Source: Bin5 sp965220715
Lineage (GTDB): Bacteria; Chloroflexota; Anaerolineae; Caldilineales; Caldilineaceae
Reading direction: 5' to 3'
DNA length: 64,000 nucleotides
Assembly: GCA_965220715.1 (NCBI GenBank)
Contig: OZ244843.1
Coordinates: 2,418,001 to 2,482,000, forward strand
Shown here: positions 8,407-16,619 of the stretch, piece by piece
Layout of the letters: the number at the start of each line of letters is the position of its first letter
Numbering within the stretch: the stretch's first letter is position 1
Notes under the pieces: model-generated
Told to the model about the DNA's origin: nothing
The model's input: the letters and a program-made list of their open reading frames with translations, nothing else
Databases searched by the model: none
Position numbers and translations under genes: made by a program

Positions 8407-9462
8407 ATGTCTGACTGGAATCATCTACAAGATTTCCGCGTGGTGCGTCTGAACGCCGAACTTTCACCGATGTCCCAGTACGAAAGGGATCTCTTTGGCG
8501 AGCACCACCTCCACCCCTTCGAAGTGGAGGCCAATACGCCCGCGACCATCATTCCCCGCGTCGCCGACTATGACGCCATCTTTGTCGTCTCTACTGCGCT
8601 GCCCGAAGGGGTAATCGAAAGCCTGAGCCGCTGCCGTGTCATCTCTCGCCTTGGCACGGGGACCGACAAGATCGACGTTGCCGCCGCGACCCGCAGAGGA
8701 ATTCTCGTTACCAATGTCCCTACTTTCTGCGTCGAGGAGCAGGCCGACCATACGATGGCCTTGCTGTTGGCCCTCGCCCGCAAGCTGCCGCAGATGTCGC
8801 AGGCCATGTCCGCGGGCGCCTGGAGCAAGGGGCGTAGCCAAGCCTCCACCAATCAACGTCTTGCCGGACGCGTGCTGGGCCTGATCGGCTTCGGCAACTC
8901 CGCCCGTGCGGTGGCCCAAAGGGCGCAAGGCTTCGGTATGCGGGTCATTGCAACGCGCCGCAATATGGACGCGCCGCGGGATGCCGCCGATGAACTAGGC
9001 GTCGAGATGACCAGTCTTGAGGATCTCCTCGCTCAATCCGACTATGTATCTCTTCACCTGCCCCTCATCGACGAAACCTACCATCTCCTCGACGAGGCCA
9101 TGTTGCGAAGAATGAAGCCGGGCGCCTACCTGATCAACACTTCGCGGGGGGCGATCGTGGATGAAATGGCACTGGTGAACCTGTTGCGTGACGGAGTGCT
9201 GGCTGGGGCCGGTATCGACACCTTCGAGGGCATCGATGTCTTCGTCCAGGATGAGAGGCCGCCGGAGCACCCCCTTCTGTCACTCGACAATGTGATTCTC
9301 ACCCCCCATGTCGGCGCCATCTCCGTGCAGGCCATGCAAGATGTATCCAACGGCGGCATTGGCAACGCGGCGGCCGTGCTGAGCGGGTATTGGCCGCCGC
9401 CCGAAAACCTTGTCAACCCAGGCGTTGTGCCCAGGTTCCCCCTGGCCGATCGCGACGCTTGA
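8407..9462 (+). CDS. D-isomer-specific 2-hydroxyacid dehydrogenase
   Basis: This is a complete 351-residue cytosolic NAD(P)-dependent dehydrogenase. The Rossmann fingerprint is VLGLIGFGNSARAVAQRA, followed by VIATRR. The catalytic arginine is in INTSRGAIVDE, the glutamate in the IDTFEG region and the histidine in LTPHVGA, all in family order and spacing. It would interconvert a 2-keto acid and a D-2-hydroxy acid; the substrate is unknown. It is transcribed away from the sugar ABC locus and is the intact copy of a duplicated gene (remnant at 5996-6200). Close linkage to an enolase-family dehydratase suggests oxidation or reduction of a sugar-acid product. Confidence 0.9.
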   Translation: MSDWNHLQDFRVVRLNAELSPMSQYERDLFGEHHLHPFEVEANTPATIIPRVADYDAIFVVSTALPEGVIESLSRCRVISRLGTGTDKIDVAAATRRGILVTNVPTFCVEEQADHTMALLLALARKLPQMSQAMSAGAWSKGRSQASTNQRLAGRVLGLIGFGNSARAVAQRAQGFGMRVIATRRNMDAPRDAADELGVEMTSLEDLLAQSDYVSLHLPLIDETYHLLDEAMLRRMKPGAYLINTSRGAIVDEMALVNLLRDGVLAGAGIDTFEGIDVFVQDERPPEHPLLSLDNVILTPHVGAISVQAMQDVSNGGIGNAAAVLSGYWPPPENLVNPGVVPRFPLADRDA

Positions 9463-9742
9463 CTCGACTGCCGCTCGCCCGGTACGCAATTGACATTAAT
9501 TCCCTCGCCAGGGGTCCCGGCGCACCGTAGAGTCGGAAAGGGGGGAGTCGCGCCGCTGCACTTTTCCGCCTTAATCTGGCGCCAAAACTGCTGCCTGCAA
9601 ACAATACTTCAATTGACTGCAAAAAGATTTGCACTGGCTATCATATCTGTTGTATGGTAAATCTGAATCGTAGGCTGTCACGAATAGAGACGTTTTCGAT
9701 TCACATTCTGATTTACCTTAGCTTGATGAAGGAGTCAATCCA

Positions 9743-10018
9743 ATGACCCATGTTATCTTTGATCTGTGCATTCGGGACGGTGCCTGCGTTGAAGTCTGCC
9801 CCGTGGAATGCATAATCCCAGGCATGCCGGAAGAGGAATGGCCCTGGTACTATATCGATCCGGAAACCTGCATCGACTGCGGTGCATGCGTGCCTGAATG
9901 TCCGACGGATGCTATTCTGGCCGAAGAAGATCTGCCGGAGGAGTACGCCTATACAACCGAGCTGAACGCCATGTACTTCGAAGAAGGACCGGGCTACGCA
10001 GCTCTCGACTTGGTCTGA
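9743..10018 (+). CDS. Seven-iron type bacterial ferredoxin
   Basis: This 91-residue protein has two cysteine motifs: C9-x5-C15-x3-C19-Pro with C23, and C43-x2-C46-x2-C49-x3-C53-Pro. The second is a classical [4Fe-4S] pattern. The first lacks the middle cysteine of CxxCxxC, as in ferredoxins carrying one [3Fe-4S] and one [4Fe-4S] cluster. It is a small acidic electron carrier in the cytosol. An AAGGAG site precedes ATG 9743. It stands alone, with a terminator at 10178. The 280 bases upstream (9463-9742) hold no gene and should contain its promoter. Its redox partner cannot be inferred. Confidence 0.93.
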   Translation: MTHVIFDLCIRDGACVEVCPVECIIPGMPEEEWPWYYIDPETCIDCGACVPECPTDAILAEEDLPEEYAYTTELNAMYFEEGPGYAALDLV

Positions 10019-10177
10019 TCCTACAGGACCTGTTCGAGCGTACCTGATGTTTCTGCCGCCTGCTTGACTCTTCTGCTCTCCTTCTAGGGTTTGCGAAAAA
10101 TGGGCAACGACTTCGCATTAAGAGTGCAGACGGCGGAACATCTCGATTCAGGTCCGGTTCGTTCGATTTGAAATCTT

Positions 10178-10201
10178 GCCCCTGCGCCTGCAGGGGCTTT
10201 T
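10178..10201 (+). terminator. Rho-independent terminator after the ferredoxin gene
   Basis: The 8-bp stem GCCCCTGC/GCAGGGGC with a 4-base loop is followed by TTTT. It lies between the ferredoxin stop and the LmbE start, so the two genes are probably separate transcripts, or LmbE is reached only by readthrough. Confidence 0.75.
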
Positions 10202-10241
10202 CTGTCCGCAGACTCTTTTGTTGTCTCAGGAGGCAAATCCC

Positions 10242-11018
10242 ATGACCGATTCCCGCGAAGTGAATCCACCGGACTGGTCGGAGGTGGAGCGCGCCATGGT
10301 GATCATGGCGCACCCGGACGACCCCGACTTCTCCTGCGCCGGTTCCTCTATCCAAATGGCGCGCCAGGGTATCGAGGTCACATATATGATCCTGACCAAT
10401 GGCGACAAGGGCAACCACAATCCGCTTATCACTCGCCAACAGCTTATCCTGATGCGAAAGGAGGAGCAGCGCAATGCGGCCGCGCTCTCCGGCGTCAAGA
10501 ATGTCCTGTTTATGGATGAGGAAGATGGGTTCCTGCGCCCAACGCCCGAAATCCGCAAGCGAGTATGCCGTGAAATCCGCCGCCTTCGGCCACAGTTGAT
10601 TATTACCAACAGCCCTGATCGCTACGTCTCCGGGCGCGGTTACATCAACCATCCCGACCATCGCAACGCCGGACTCATCGCGCTTGAGGCCATCTTCCCT
10701 GCCGCCGACAACCCTATGTTCTATCCCGACCTGACGAACGAGGGCTATCCTCCCCACAATATCAGCCAGCTCTACATCAGCCATGGCGAAGAGGCCGATG
10801 TTGAAGTAGACATCACAGCTGATCTTGAACTGAAGATCAAGTCGATTCTCTGCCATGAAAGCCAGTTCGACGACCTCGAGGAAACCAGGAAGCGTATGCG
10901 AGACCGGGGAGGGGAGGAGCAGGAGGACGGTAGCATGCGACACTACGAGCGATTCCAGCAACTGGATTTCCGCAGCCGGCCGCGTAGAGGGCCTGCACGG
11001 GACGACAAGGCCGCCTAA
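10242..11018 (+). CDS. PIG-L/LmbE family N-acetylglucosaminyl deacetylase-like protein
   Basis: This 258-residue zinc-dependent deacetylase has the family motif AHPDDPDF near residue 20 (zinc-binding His and catalytic Asp) and the second zinc site INHPDHRNAG. Members remove N-acetyl groups from GlcNAc-containing glycans, glycolipids or mycothiol-type precursors; the substrate here is unknown. ATG 10242 is preferred because AGGAGG lies eight bases upstream; the in-frame upstream extension overlaps the terminator at 10178. It is convergent with the second ABC operon, separated by a bidirectional terminator. Confidence 0.9.
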   Translation: MTDSREVNPPDWSEVERAMVIMAHPDDPDFSCAGSSIQMARQGIEVTYMILTNGDKGNHNPLITRQQLILMRKEEQRNAAALSGVKNVLFMDEEDGFLRPTPEIRKRVCREIRRLRPQLIITNSPDRYVSGRGYINHPDHRNAGLIALEAIFPAADNPMFYPDLTNEGYPPHNISQLYISHGEEADVEVDITADLELKIKSILCHESQFDDLEETRKRMRDRGGEEQEDGSMRHYERFQQLDFRSRPRRGPARDDKAA

Positions 11019-11050
11019 CAGTAAGTAAGCTTAAGTAAGCTGAAAAGAGA

Positions 11051-11077
11051 AGAGTGGAGGGGCAACCCCTCCACTCT
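11051..11077. terminator. Bidirectional terminator between convergent genes
   Basis: This is a perfect 12-bp stem, AGAGTGGAGGGG paired with CCCCTCCACTCT, with a CAA loop. A-rich sequence on the left gives a T-run on the reverse strand, and TTTAAA follows on the right. It lies between the LmbE gene (forward) and the ABC binding-protein gene (reverse) and could stop both. Confidence 0.85.
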
Positions 11078-11131
11078 TTAAACCTCGATATTCTGTCGAT
11101 TCGATGTTGTTACAGTATCTGAGCCTACCCT

Positions 11132-12544
11132 CTACTGCATCTCACCCATCAACTCTTCCTGCAGTTCATTGGCCGTATCCGTCAACGCATCGAGCGTCCC
11201 TTGGATGTCCGCGCCTTGCAAGATCTCGTTGAAGGCCGTTTGTGCGGCATCCCGCACAGCTTGATAGGATATCAGTTGCGGCTCATACGCTCCGTAGCCC
11301 AATAGGGCAAGAGCCTCGCCGTACTGAGGGTTCTGCTCCACATATCCGGTCAGATGCGCTTCCGTTCCCGCACGGGTGGGGAAGTAGTTGCTGGCCTCTA
11401 CCCAGCGGGCCTGTACTTCCGGCGACGTGAACCACTTGATAAACAGCCATGCCGCCAGTTCCTGCTCCGGCTGGCCGGCAGTGATCATGACGTCGGCGCC
11501 GTAGATATTCTGAACCGGATCCGCGGTCGTGTGCGGAATCGCGGTCACGCCCCACACGTCCATTTCGCGTCCCTGTTCTTCAGCAATCGTCACCATGTCG
11601 TTGGCGTAGAAAGGCAGGCCGGAACTTGAGCCCTGCGTAAAGCTCGCCCGTCGGGCCGCAAACTCAGGATTCGGGTAGCCTTCGGTGAAGAAGTAGGCGC
11701 AGCCGTTATCGAGCATACGCTTCAACATTGTCATGGCGTCGATCGTAGCCTGTCCGTTGTAGACATAGCCGGTGTTGTCTTCGTTCAGCACATCGCCGCC
11801 AAAAGCAAATGTCCAAGACGCCATCGCCGAGGCGTCATCGCGCAAGATGTAGCCGCCGGTGCCGTCGCCGTTCGCTTCGGCCGCGGCGCAAGTCATCTCT
11901 TCAAACTCCTCAGGTGTCGTCGGCGGTCCGGCAAACCCCAACTCTTCCAACCAGGTCAGGTTGTAATAGAGAACCTCCATCGAGCGGTTGGGCGGGAAGC
12001 CCAGGCGCTGTCCGTCAAAGACGGGGTGGACGCCCTGCTCGATGAAACTGGCGAAGAAGTCAGCCCTGTCTTCCGCTGTCAGACCCCACGTAGGATCATC
12101 AAGGAACTTGTTGAAGTCGGCCAGTACTTCGTTCAACTGGTAAAAGGCCTGATCGTTCTGATAACCAACAATCAGACTCGCAGGCTGCTCGCCCGAAGCA
12201 GTGCTGGCGTTCACCTTGTCGCGGATATCATTGTAGCCGCCCTGGTTTTGCGCGTCGAGGACAATGCCGCACTCATTGACGCTGTTGAAGTCCTCGACAA
12301 TGACCGCCAGCTTCTCCTCGCGTGAACCACTGTGCTGATGCCACCAGACGATCGTCTGGCCGCGCGGATCGATGCCGGCCAGCGGGCCGTCAGCCGCCGG
12401 AGCGCATGGCCCTTCGTCCATCGCCTCGCCGGCGGAAGGTTCCTCTTCCATAGCTGCCGGCGGCGCCGCAGGCGCTGGGCAAGCCGCCAGGACCAGAGCG
12501 GCAACCAGAATCGTTGCCAACATCCACATTCGTTTTGTATTCAT
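11132..12544 (-). CDS. Extracellular sugar-binding lipoprotein, UgpB-like (second operon)
   Basis: This 470-residue family-1 solute-binding protein starts MNTKRMWMLATILVAALV, followed by the lipobox LAACPAP, so it is a lipoprotein anchored outside the membrane. A Glu/Ala-rich linker follows, then GQTIVWWHQHSGSREEKL, the first strand typical of UgpB/glycerol-phosphate or oligosaccharide binders. The frame stays open far upstream, but the signal peptide and an AGGAGACC site fix the start at 12544. It is the last gene of the second ABC operon, after two permeases, unlike the first operon where it comes first. The ligand is unknown. Confidence 0.9.
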   Translation of the reverse strand: MNTKRMWMLATILVAALVLAACPAPAAPPAAMEEEPSAGEAMDEGPCAPAADGPLAGIDPRGQTIVWWHQHSGSREEKLAVIVEDFNSVNECGIVLDAQNQGGYNDIRDKVNASTASGEQPASLIVGYQNDQAFYQLNEVLADFNKFLDDPTWGLTAEDRADFFASFIEQGVHPVFDGQRLGFPPNRSMEVLYYNLTWLEELGFAGPPTTPEEFEEMTCAAAEANGDGTGGYILRDDASAMASWTFAFGGDVLNEDNTGYVYNGQATIDAMTMLKRMLDNGCAYFFTEGYPNPEFAARRASFTQGSSSGLPFYANDMVTIAEEQGREMDVWGVTAIPHTTADPVQNIYGADVMITAGQPEQELAAWLFIKWFTSPEVQARWVEASNYFPTRAGTEAHLTGYVEQNPQYGEALALLGYGAYEPQLISYQAVRDAAQTAFNEILQGADIQGTLDALTDTANELQEELMGEMQ

Positions 12545-12657
12545 AAGGTTTGGTCTCCTGTTGTGGTTGAATACCGAAAAGGAAAACACGATACTGAAAA
12601 CTGCAGCCGAAATGTCGATACCCTTCTCCCTTCCAATCCTTGCCCAAAAAGAGCCTT

Positions 12658-13551
12658 CTACCCCTTTAGGCCAGTCGTGGCGATCCCGTCGATGAAGTGG
12701 CGTTGCGTAAAGAAATACAGCACTACGATTGGCAGCATTGTGATGATTGCCCCCGCCATCTGCAAATGCAGCAGCGAGCCTGCCTCGTCCAGAAAAGAAA
12801 GCAAACCATAGGAAATTGGCCGCCAGTCTGGCGTCGTCGTCACCAAAATCGGCCAGGCCAGCGCATTCCAGGCCCCGACAAATCCAAATAACACCAGTGT
12901 CATGACTGCAGCGCTGGAAAGCGGCAGAACCACCGTAATCAAATAGCGCAGGTGCCCTGATCCATCTATCTGCGCCGAGTCCCACAGTTCGCGAGGAATC
13001 TGCTGAAAAAATTGGCGCAGCAGGAAAATCCCAAACGCGCTCGCCATGAATGGAATCGTCAACGAAGGCCAGTTGTTGAGCCATGGCACCGGGCTGATGC
13101 GACCCAACCACGAAACTGTGATGAAGTTCGGCACCCAGGTTATCGCCTCCGGCAACATCAGCGTCGAGAGCATCAGCGTGAACAGAAGGCCCTTGCCGGG
13201 AAACTCCATCTGCGCGAAGGCGTAGGCCGCCAGCGCGCAGAAAACAAGCGCCCCACTAAGCGAAATCAGTGTAATCTTGACGCTGTTCATGAAATACTTC
13301 GAGAACTGCGCGTCGCGCCAAGCCTCGACATAGTTGCTCCACTGCGGGGTGGCAGGAAGAGCCCGTCCTCCGGTTGCTTCGGTCAGGTTCATTAACGAGA
13401 CGCTGACCGTATAGAGAAAGGGAAGAATCGCGGCAGCCGCCCCTACAATCAGCACCGTGTAGATGATCGCCTGGTTCAGCGCCGCCCGCCTTACGGCCGC
13501 ATCTACCTGCTGAGATGAAACGGTCTGGCCGCCTACCACCCCCTCAGCCAT
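12658..13551 (-). CDS. Carbohydrate ABC transporter permease, MalG-like
   Basis: This 297-residue inner-membrane permease of family CUT1 has about six membrane helices, an EAA loop LWDSAQIDGSGHLRYLITV and a C-terminus FIDGIATTGLKG. Its start overlaps the last eight bases of the MalF-like gene upstream, indicating translational coupling. It lies 113 bases before the binding-protein gene. It is only distantly similar to the permeases of the first locus, so this is an independent transporter. Confidence 0.92.
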   Translation of the reverse strand: MAEGVVGGQTVSSQQVDAAVRRAALNQAIIYTVLIVGAAAAILPFLYTVSVSLMNLTEATGGRALPATPQWSNYVEAWRDAQFSKYFMNSVKITLISLSGALVFCALAAYAFAQMEFPGKGLLFTLMLSTLMLPEAITWVPNFITVSWLGRISPVPWLNNWPSLTIPFMASAFGIFLLRQFFQQIPRELWDSAQIDGSGHLRYLITVVLPLSSAAVMTLVLFGFVGAWNALAWPILVTTTPDWRPISYGLLSFLDEAGSLLHLQMAGAIITMLPIVVLYFFTQRHFIDGIATTGLKG

Positions 13552-15262
13552 AAAAGACTCTCCTGCTGGCGATCCGGTTGTTGACCAGTGTAATCACCAT
13601 AATTATGATCAAAAGCAGAATGGCCAGCGCCGAGGCATACCCGTAGCGTGTATCCCGTTTGAATGCCTGAAAAATGACTATGCTGGCCGTGTCGGTCGAC
13701 CCCAATGCCGCCGCCTGTCGCAAAACGAAAATGTGATTGAACGCTTTGAAAGTGCCTATTACCGCGTATAGCGAAAGAAAGTAAATCGTCGGCGAGAGCA
13801 GGGGTAGCGTCACATGCCGGAACTGCGCCCAGCCCCCGGCTCCGTCTATATCCGCTACTTCGTATAGCTCACTGGGAATCGCCCCCAGCCCGGCCAGAAA
13901 GATTACCGTATCGAAACCAACATACGTCCATATGCCGTATATCATTATTGCCACCAGCGCCAGGCTGGGTCCCGACAGGATCGGCCCCAAATCGATCTTC
14001 GCGCCGGCTATCATCTGGAATATGCCGGCCGGCTCGCTCAACCAGAGTAGCGGGTCGGCTCCGAACAGATCCAGCATGCTGTTTAGCGGCGCTGTGGGCC
14101 GGTTGGAGAAGATGATACGAAACACCGCCGCCGTGCCGACAAATGGCGCCACGTAAGGCAAAAAGTAGAGAACGCGAAAAAACGTCTGGCCGCGAATCTT
14201 CTGGAAGAGCAGCACCGCCAGAATCAGCGCCAGTCCCAACTGAATCGGCACCGTTCCCAAAACATAGAAGACCGTTGCCATCAACCCGTTCCACCAATCC
14301 TCGTTGCCCGCACCGATGACCCGCGGCAGTTCAGCAATCAACACCCAGGCGCCCACCATCAGCGCTACGGCGCCCACCAGCCGAAAGGCCATACCCGTAT
14401 TGGAAGCGCGGTCCCCAGCGCTCTCCCACAGGCGCCAGGCCAGCAACAGCAGCAGAAATCCAGCGCTGATAGTGATGATTTGTGTCCAGAGTCCCAGACC
14501 CACGCCCTGTTCCAGCGCTTCGGCGTAGGCCGCATTGATCTCCGTCCACGTCAGCCAGGTCAGGGCTGTGCCCCCAAACAAACAGATGCCTGAACTGAAA
14601 AAGGGCATGAAATAGATGCGCTCGCCTCTGTCTTTGGGCATCTGGCGATTTACGAACAGCGCCCATACTGCGCCCCCTGCTAGTAAGATGATCGCGATCC
14701 ACAACGCGATCTGCACCTTCGGCAACCACCATGTCTCTACTACCAGACTACGAAATGCCGCCTGCGTGTTGGCCTGCCCGCGCAGTTTCGAAGGAATTAA
14801 CAGCATCTCCGGCAGAAGTATATAGACAAAGCGGGTAAAGAGAGCCGCTCCGGACGCCGTCAAAAGCCCGGGCAACAACCACTGCATCGACTCTGCCTCC
14901 CCCTCCCGCTGATCCTGAACCGCGCGCGCAATCGTGCGCACTGCGTAGTAGACCAAGCCGGCAGCCAACCAAAATGCGACGATGTAGATCAGGTTGTCTA
15001 TTGCTTTAACGTAGTTGCCCAAACCGTCATACGAGCCGACGATCTTGTTCAGACCGCGCAGCGTACTCTCATATGCGGCGAATGCAAGGGGAAAGAGGCC
15101 AAAGAGACCAATGATGGTGAAGGCTGGCGCCAGGAATGAATAGGCGAGCAGCATCTCTCGCAATCGCCTACCCTGCCGCCCACGTAACCAACTGGGCGCC
15201 GCCCGCACCTGTTGCCGGAGATCACTGCGAATTGCCGCGGTTTGAGAAGCTGTACTTTCCAC
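13544..15262 (-). CDS. Carbohydrate ABC transporter permease, MalF-like, with long N-terminal membrane insert
   Basis: At 572 residues this is nearly twice the usual length for the family. After a short cytoplasmic N-terminus and a first helix (LAYSFLAPAFTIIGLFGLF), about 250 residues carry several extra hydrophobic segments. The standard permease core then begins around GTVPIQLGLALILAVLLFQ and includes the EAA loop LYEVADIDGAGGWAQFRHV. E. coli MalF also has an extended region, but as a periplasmic loop; here the extra part looks membrane-embedded. GTG 15262 is the likely start. It is first in the operon behind the promoter at 15323-15351. Confidence 0.88.
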   Translation of the reverse strand: MESTASQTAAIRSDLRQQVRAAPSWLRGRQGRRLREMLLAYSFLAPAFTIIGLFGLFPLAFAAYESTLRGLNKIVGSYDGLGNYVKAIDNLIYIVAFWLAAGLVYYAVRTIARAVQDQREGEAESMQWLLPGLLTASGAALFTRFVYILLPEMLLIPSKLRGQANTQAAFRSLVVETWWLPKVQIALWIAIILLAGGAVWALFVNRQMPKDRGERIYFMPFFSSGICLFGGTALTWLTWTEINAAYAEALEQGVGLGLWTQIITISAGFLLLLLAWRLWESAGDRASNTGMAFRLVGAVALMVGAWVLIAELPRVIGAGNEDWWNGLMATVFYVLGTVPIQLGLALILAVLLFQKIRGQTFFRVLYFLPYVAPFVGTAAVFRIIFSNRPTAPLNSMLDLFGADPLLWLSEPAGIFQMIAGAKIDLGPILSGPSLALVAIMIYGIWTYVGFDTVIFLAGLGAIPSELYEVADIDGAGGWAQFRHVTLPLLSPTIYFLSLYAVIGTFKAFNHIFVLRQAAALGSTDTASIVIFQAFKRDTRYGYASALAILLLIIIMVITLVNNRIASRRVFYG

Positions 15263-15322
15263 GTGGAGGTCGCTTTCTCAGATCTTCATAGCCATTGCGC
15301 CGACGCCAAGTTTATCGCTACT

Positions 15323-15351
15323 AGTATAGTGCAAGCCGTGTTTCGCGTCAA
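15323..15351 (-). promoter_or_regulatory. Sigma-70-type promoter of the second ABC operon
   Basis: On the reverse strand, TTGACG (15351-15346) and TATACT (15328-15323) are separated by exactly 17 bases, both close to consensus. The predicted transcript start is about 50 bases before the GTG of the MalF-like gene. No operator is obvious. The remaining bases up to 15642 hold no gene. Confidence 0.75.
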
Positions 15352-15642
15352 CGAATGCGCCTTGTGCTCAGCCTCTAAACATCCAATCTACAATGTGACA
15401 GTCTCAGGAAGCTCCACGCCGGCAGCAGCATGTTGTAGCATGCTTCCATTGTGGCACATCCCCATTAACGTTCGGTTAAGAAGTGGTCAACATTGGCGAG
15501 GTCCAGATGGCCATTCCGGAAAACCTGGGAGCCTCTGTTAACCATGATCCTCTGCCCGCAAGCCACTGAGGCAATCTTTTCCCTCGCCTGCCCCTGCGCT
15601 ACACAGAATCCAGTAAGTGCAACTGCTCATCGAATTCGAACA

Positions 15643-16323
15643 TTACGCAACCAGCAGCCGGCCTATCTCGCAGGTTTCGGCGTTGCAGAACCACAGCACC
15701 CCTTCATGGATGGTCATGCCATGGACTTCGTCCGGCGCCTCTATCCGCATCACATCATAGATGCGTCCACTCTCCGGATCCATCAGGCAAACGGTGCCAG
15801 ACGATGTATCGGCAACCCACAGTTTCCCGTCTTCGGCCCATGCGACTCCGTGGACTCGCAGCCCCGGCGCGCGAAAACTGTGCGTCTCCCGCCAGCCATC
15901 GGGGTCAATGACATGCACCATCTGTGATGGCGGAGAGGCCACGTACAGCCTGCCGTCGCGCCACTCCAGGCCATGGGCTCCCGTCTCCTGGGCATCGGCC
16001 GCCCCCTCCCGCCAAGCCACTACTCCGGTACCGGGAGAACTGTACTTGGCGACGGTCCGGCCCGTATCGGCATCCAACTGCGCAATCTTCCTCTCATAGG
16101 TGGACGCGATCCAGACATAGCCGCCGCCCACCGTGATACCGCTCGAATGGACCGTATCGGTCTGAACGTCGAACAGCACTTCCCCCGTCGCGAAGTCCTG
16201 CCGATAGAGCCGATTGTTGCCTTGGTCAATGCACCACAAACCATCGGCGCTGGCCTGGAGTCCGTTTGGATGCGGCCCCGGGCTTGCGAACCGCTTCTCT
16301 ACTTGCGCGATCTTAACCGGCAT
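15643..16323 (-). CDS. Beta-propeller (SMP-30/Vgb-like repeat) protein
   Basis: This 226-residue protein is built of short repeats of the YVWIASTYERKIAQLDADTG and LWVADTSSGTVCLMDPESG type, the four-stranded blades of NHL/Vgb/SMP-30 propellers. Repeats start near residues 15, 55, 105 and 150. Aromatic-Val-Ala and Asp-x-x-Thr/Ser-Gly signatures recur. No signal peptide is seen, so a cytosolic location is assumed. ATG 16323 is chosen because GGAGGG lies seven bases before it; the frame is open further upstream but the extra sequence is unlike a propeller. It could be a lactonase-like enzyme or a binding scaffold. Confidence 0.7.
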   Translation of the reverse strand: MPVKIAQVEKRFASPGPHPNGLQASADGLWCIDQGNNRLYRQDFATGEVLFDVQTDTVHSSGITVGGGYVWIASTYERKIAQLDADTGRTVAKYSSPGTGVVAWREGAADAQETGAHGLEWRDGRLYVASPPSQMVHVIDPDGWRETHSFRAPGLRVHGVAWAEDGKLWVADTSSGTVCLMDPESGRIYDVMRIEAPDEVHGMTIHEGVLWFCNAETCEIGRLLVA

Positions 16324-16619
16324 GACAATGCCCTCCATAGTCTGTTTGACAATTGGACGTCTACTCTCTGGAAACTGGTCTCCCAAATTCCATACGATAC
16401 AGGCCAACCGACTCGGCGTCAAATCTATTTCGCGAACAACTGTGAACAACCAAAGGGGGGCGAAAAATTGCATCCCCTTCGCGTCCCATCTATAATTGAG
16501 CATCTTGAGATGCACGTAATGCGAGCGCGATGCAGTACACTGAGAGCGAGGGATTATCGCCTGCACCGTGCGCCTTCCCGCTACGCGATTTTACCGTTTC
16601 AACTTTATGGAGCACTCCA

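Noticed and set aside
7658..8467. Full 269-codon reverse frame as a genuine permease
   Set aside because: Only the part below 8191 is homologous to the permease; the upstream part is the duplicated promoter block.
11132..13111. 659-codon reverse frame as one long protein
   Set aside because: The part upstream of 12544 overlaps the permease gene in another frame; the lipoprotein signal and ribosome site fix the start at 12544.
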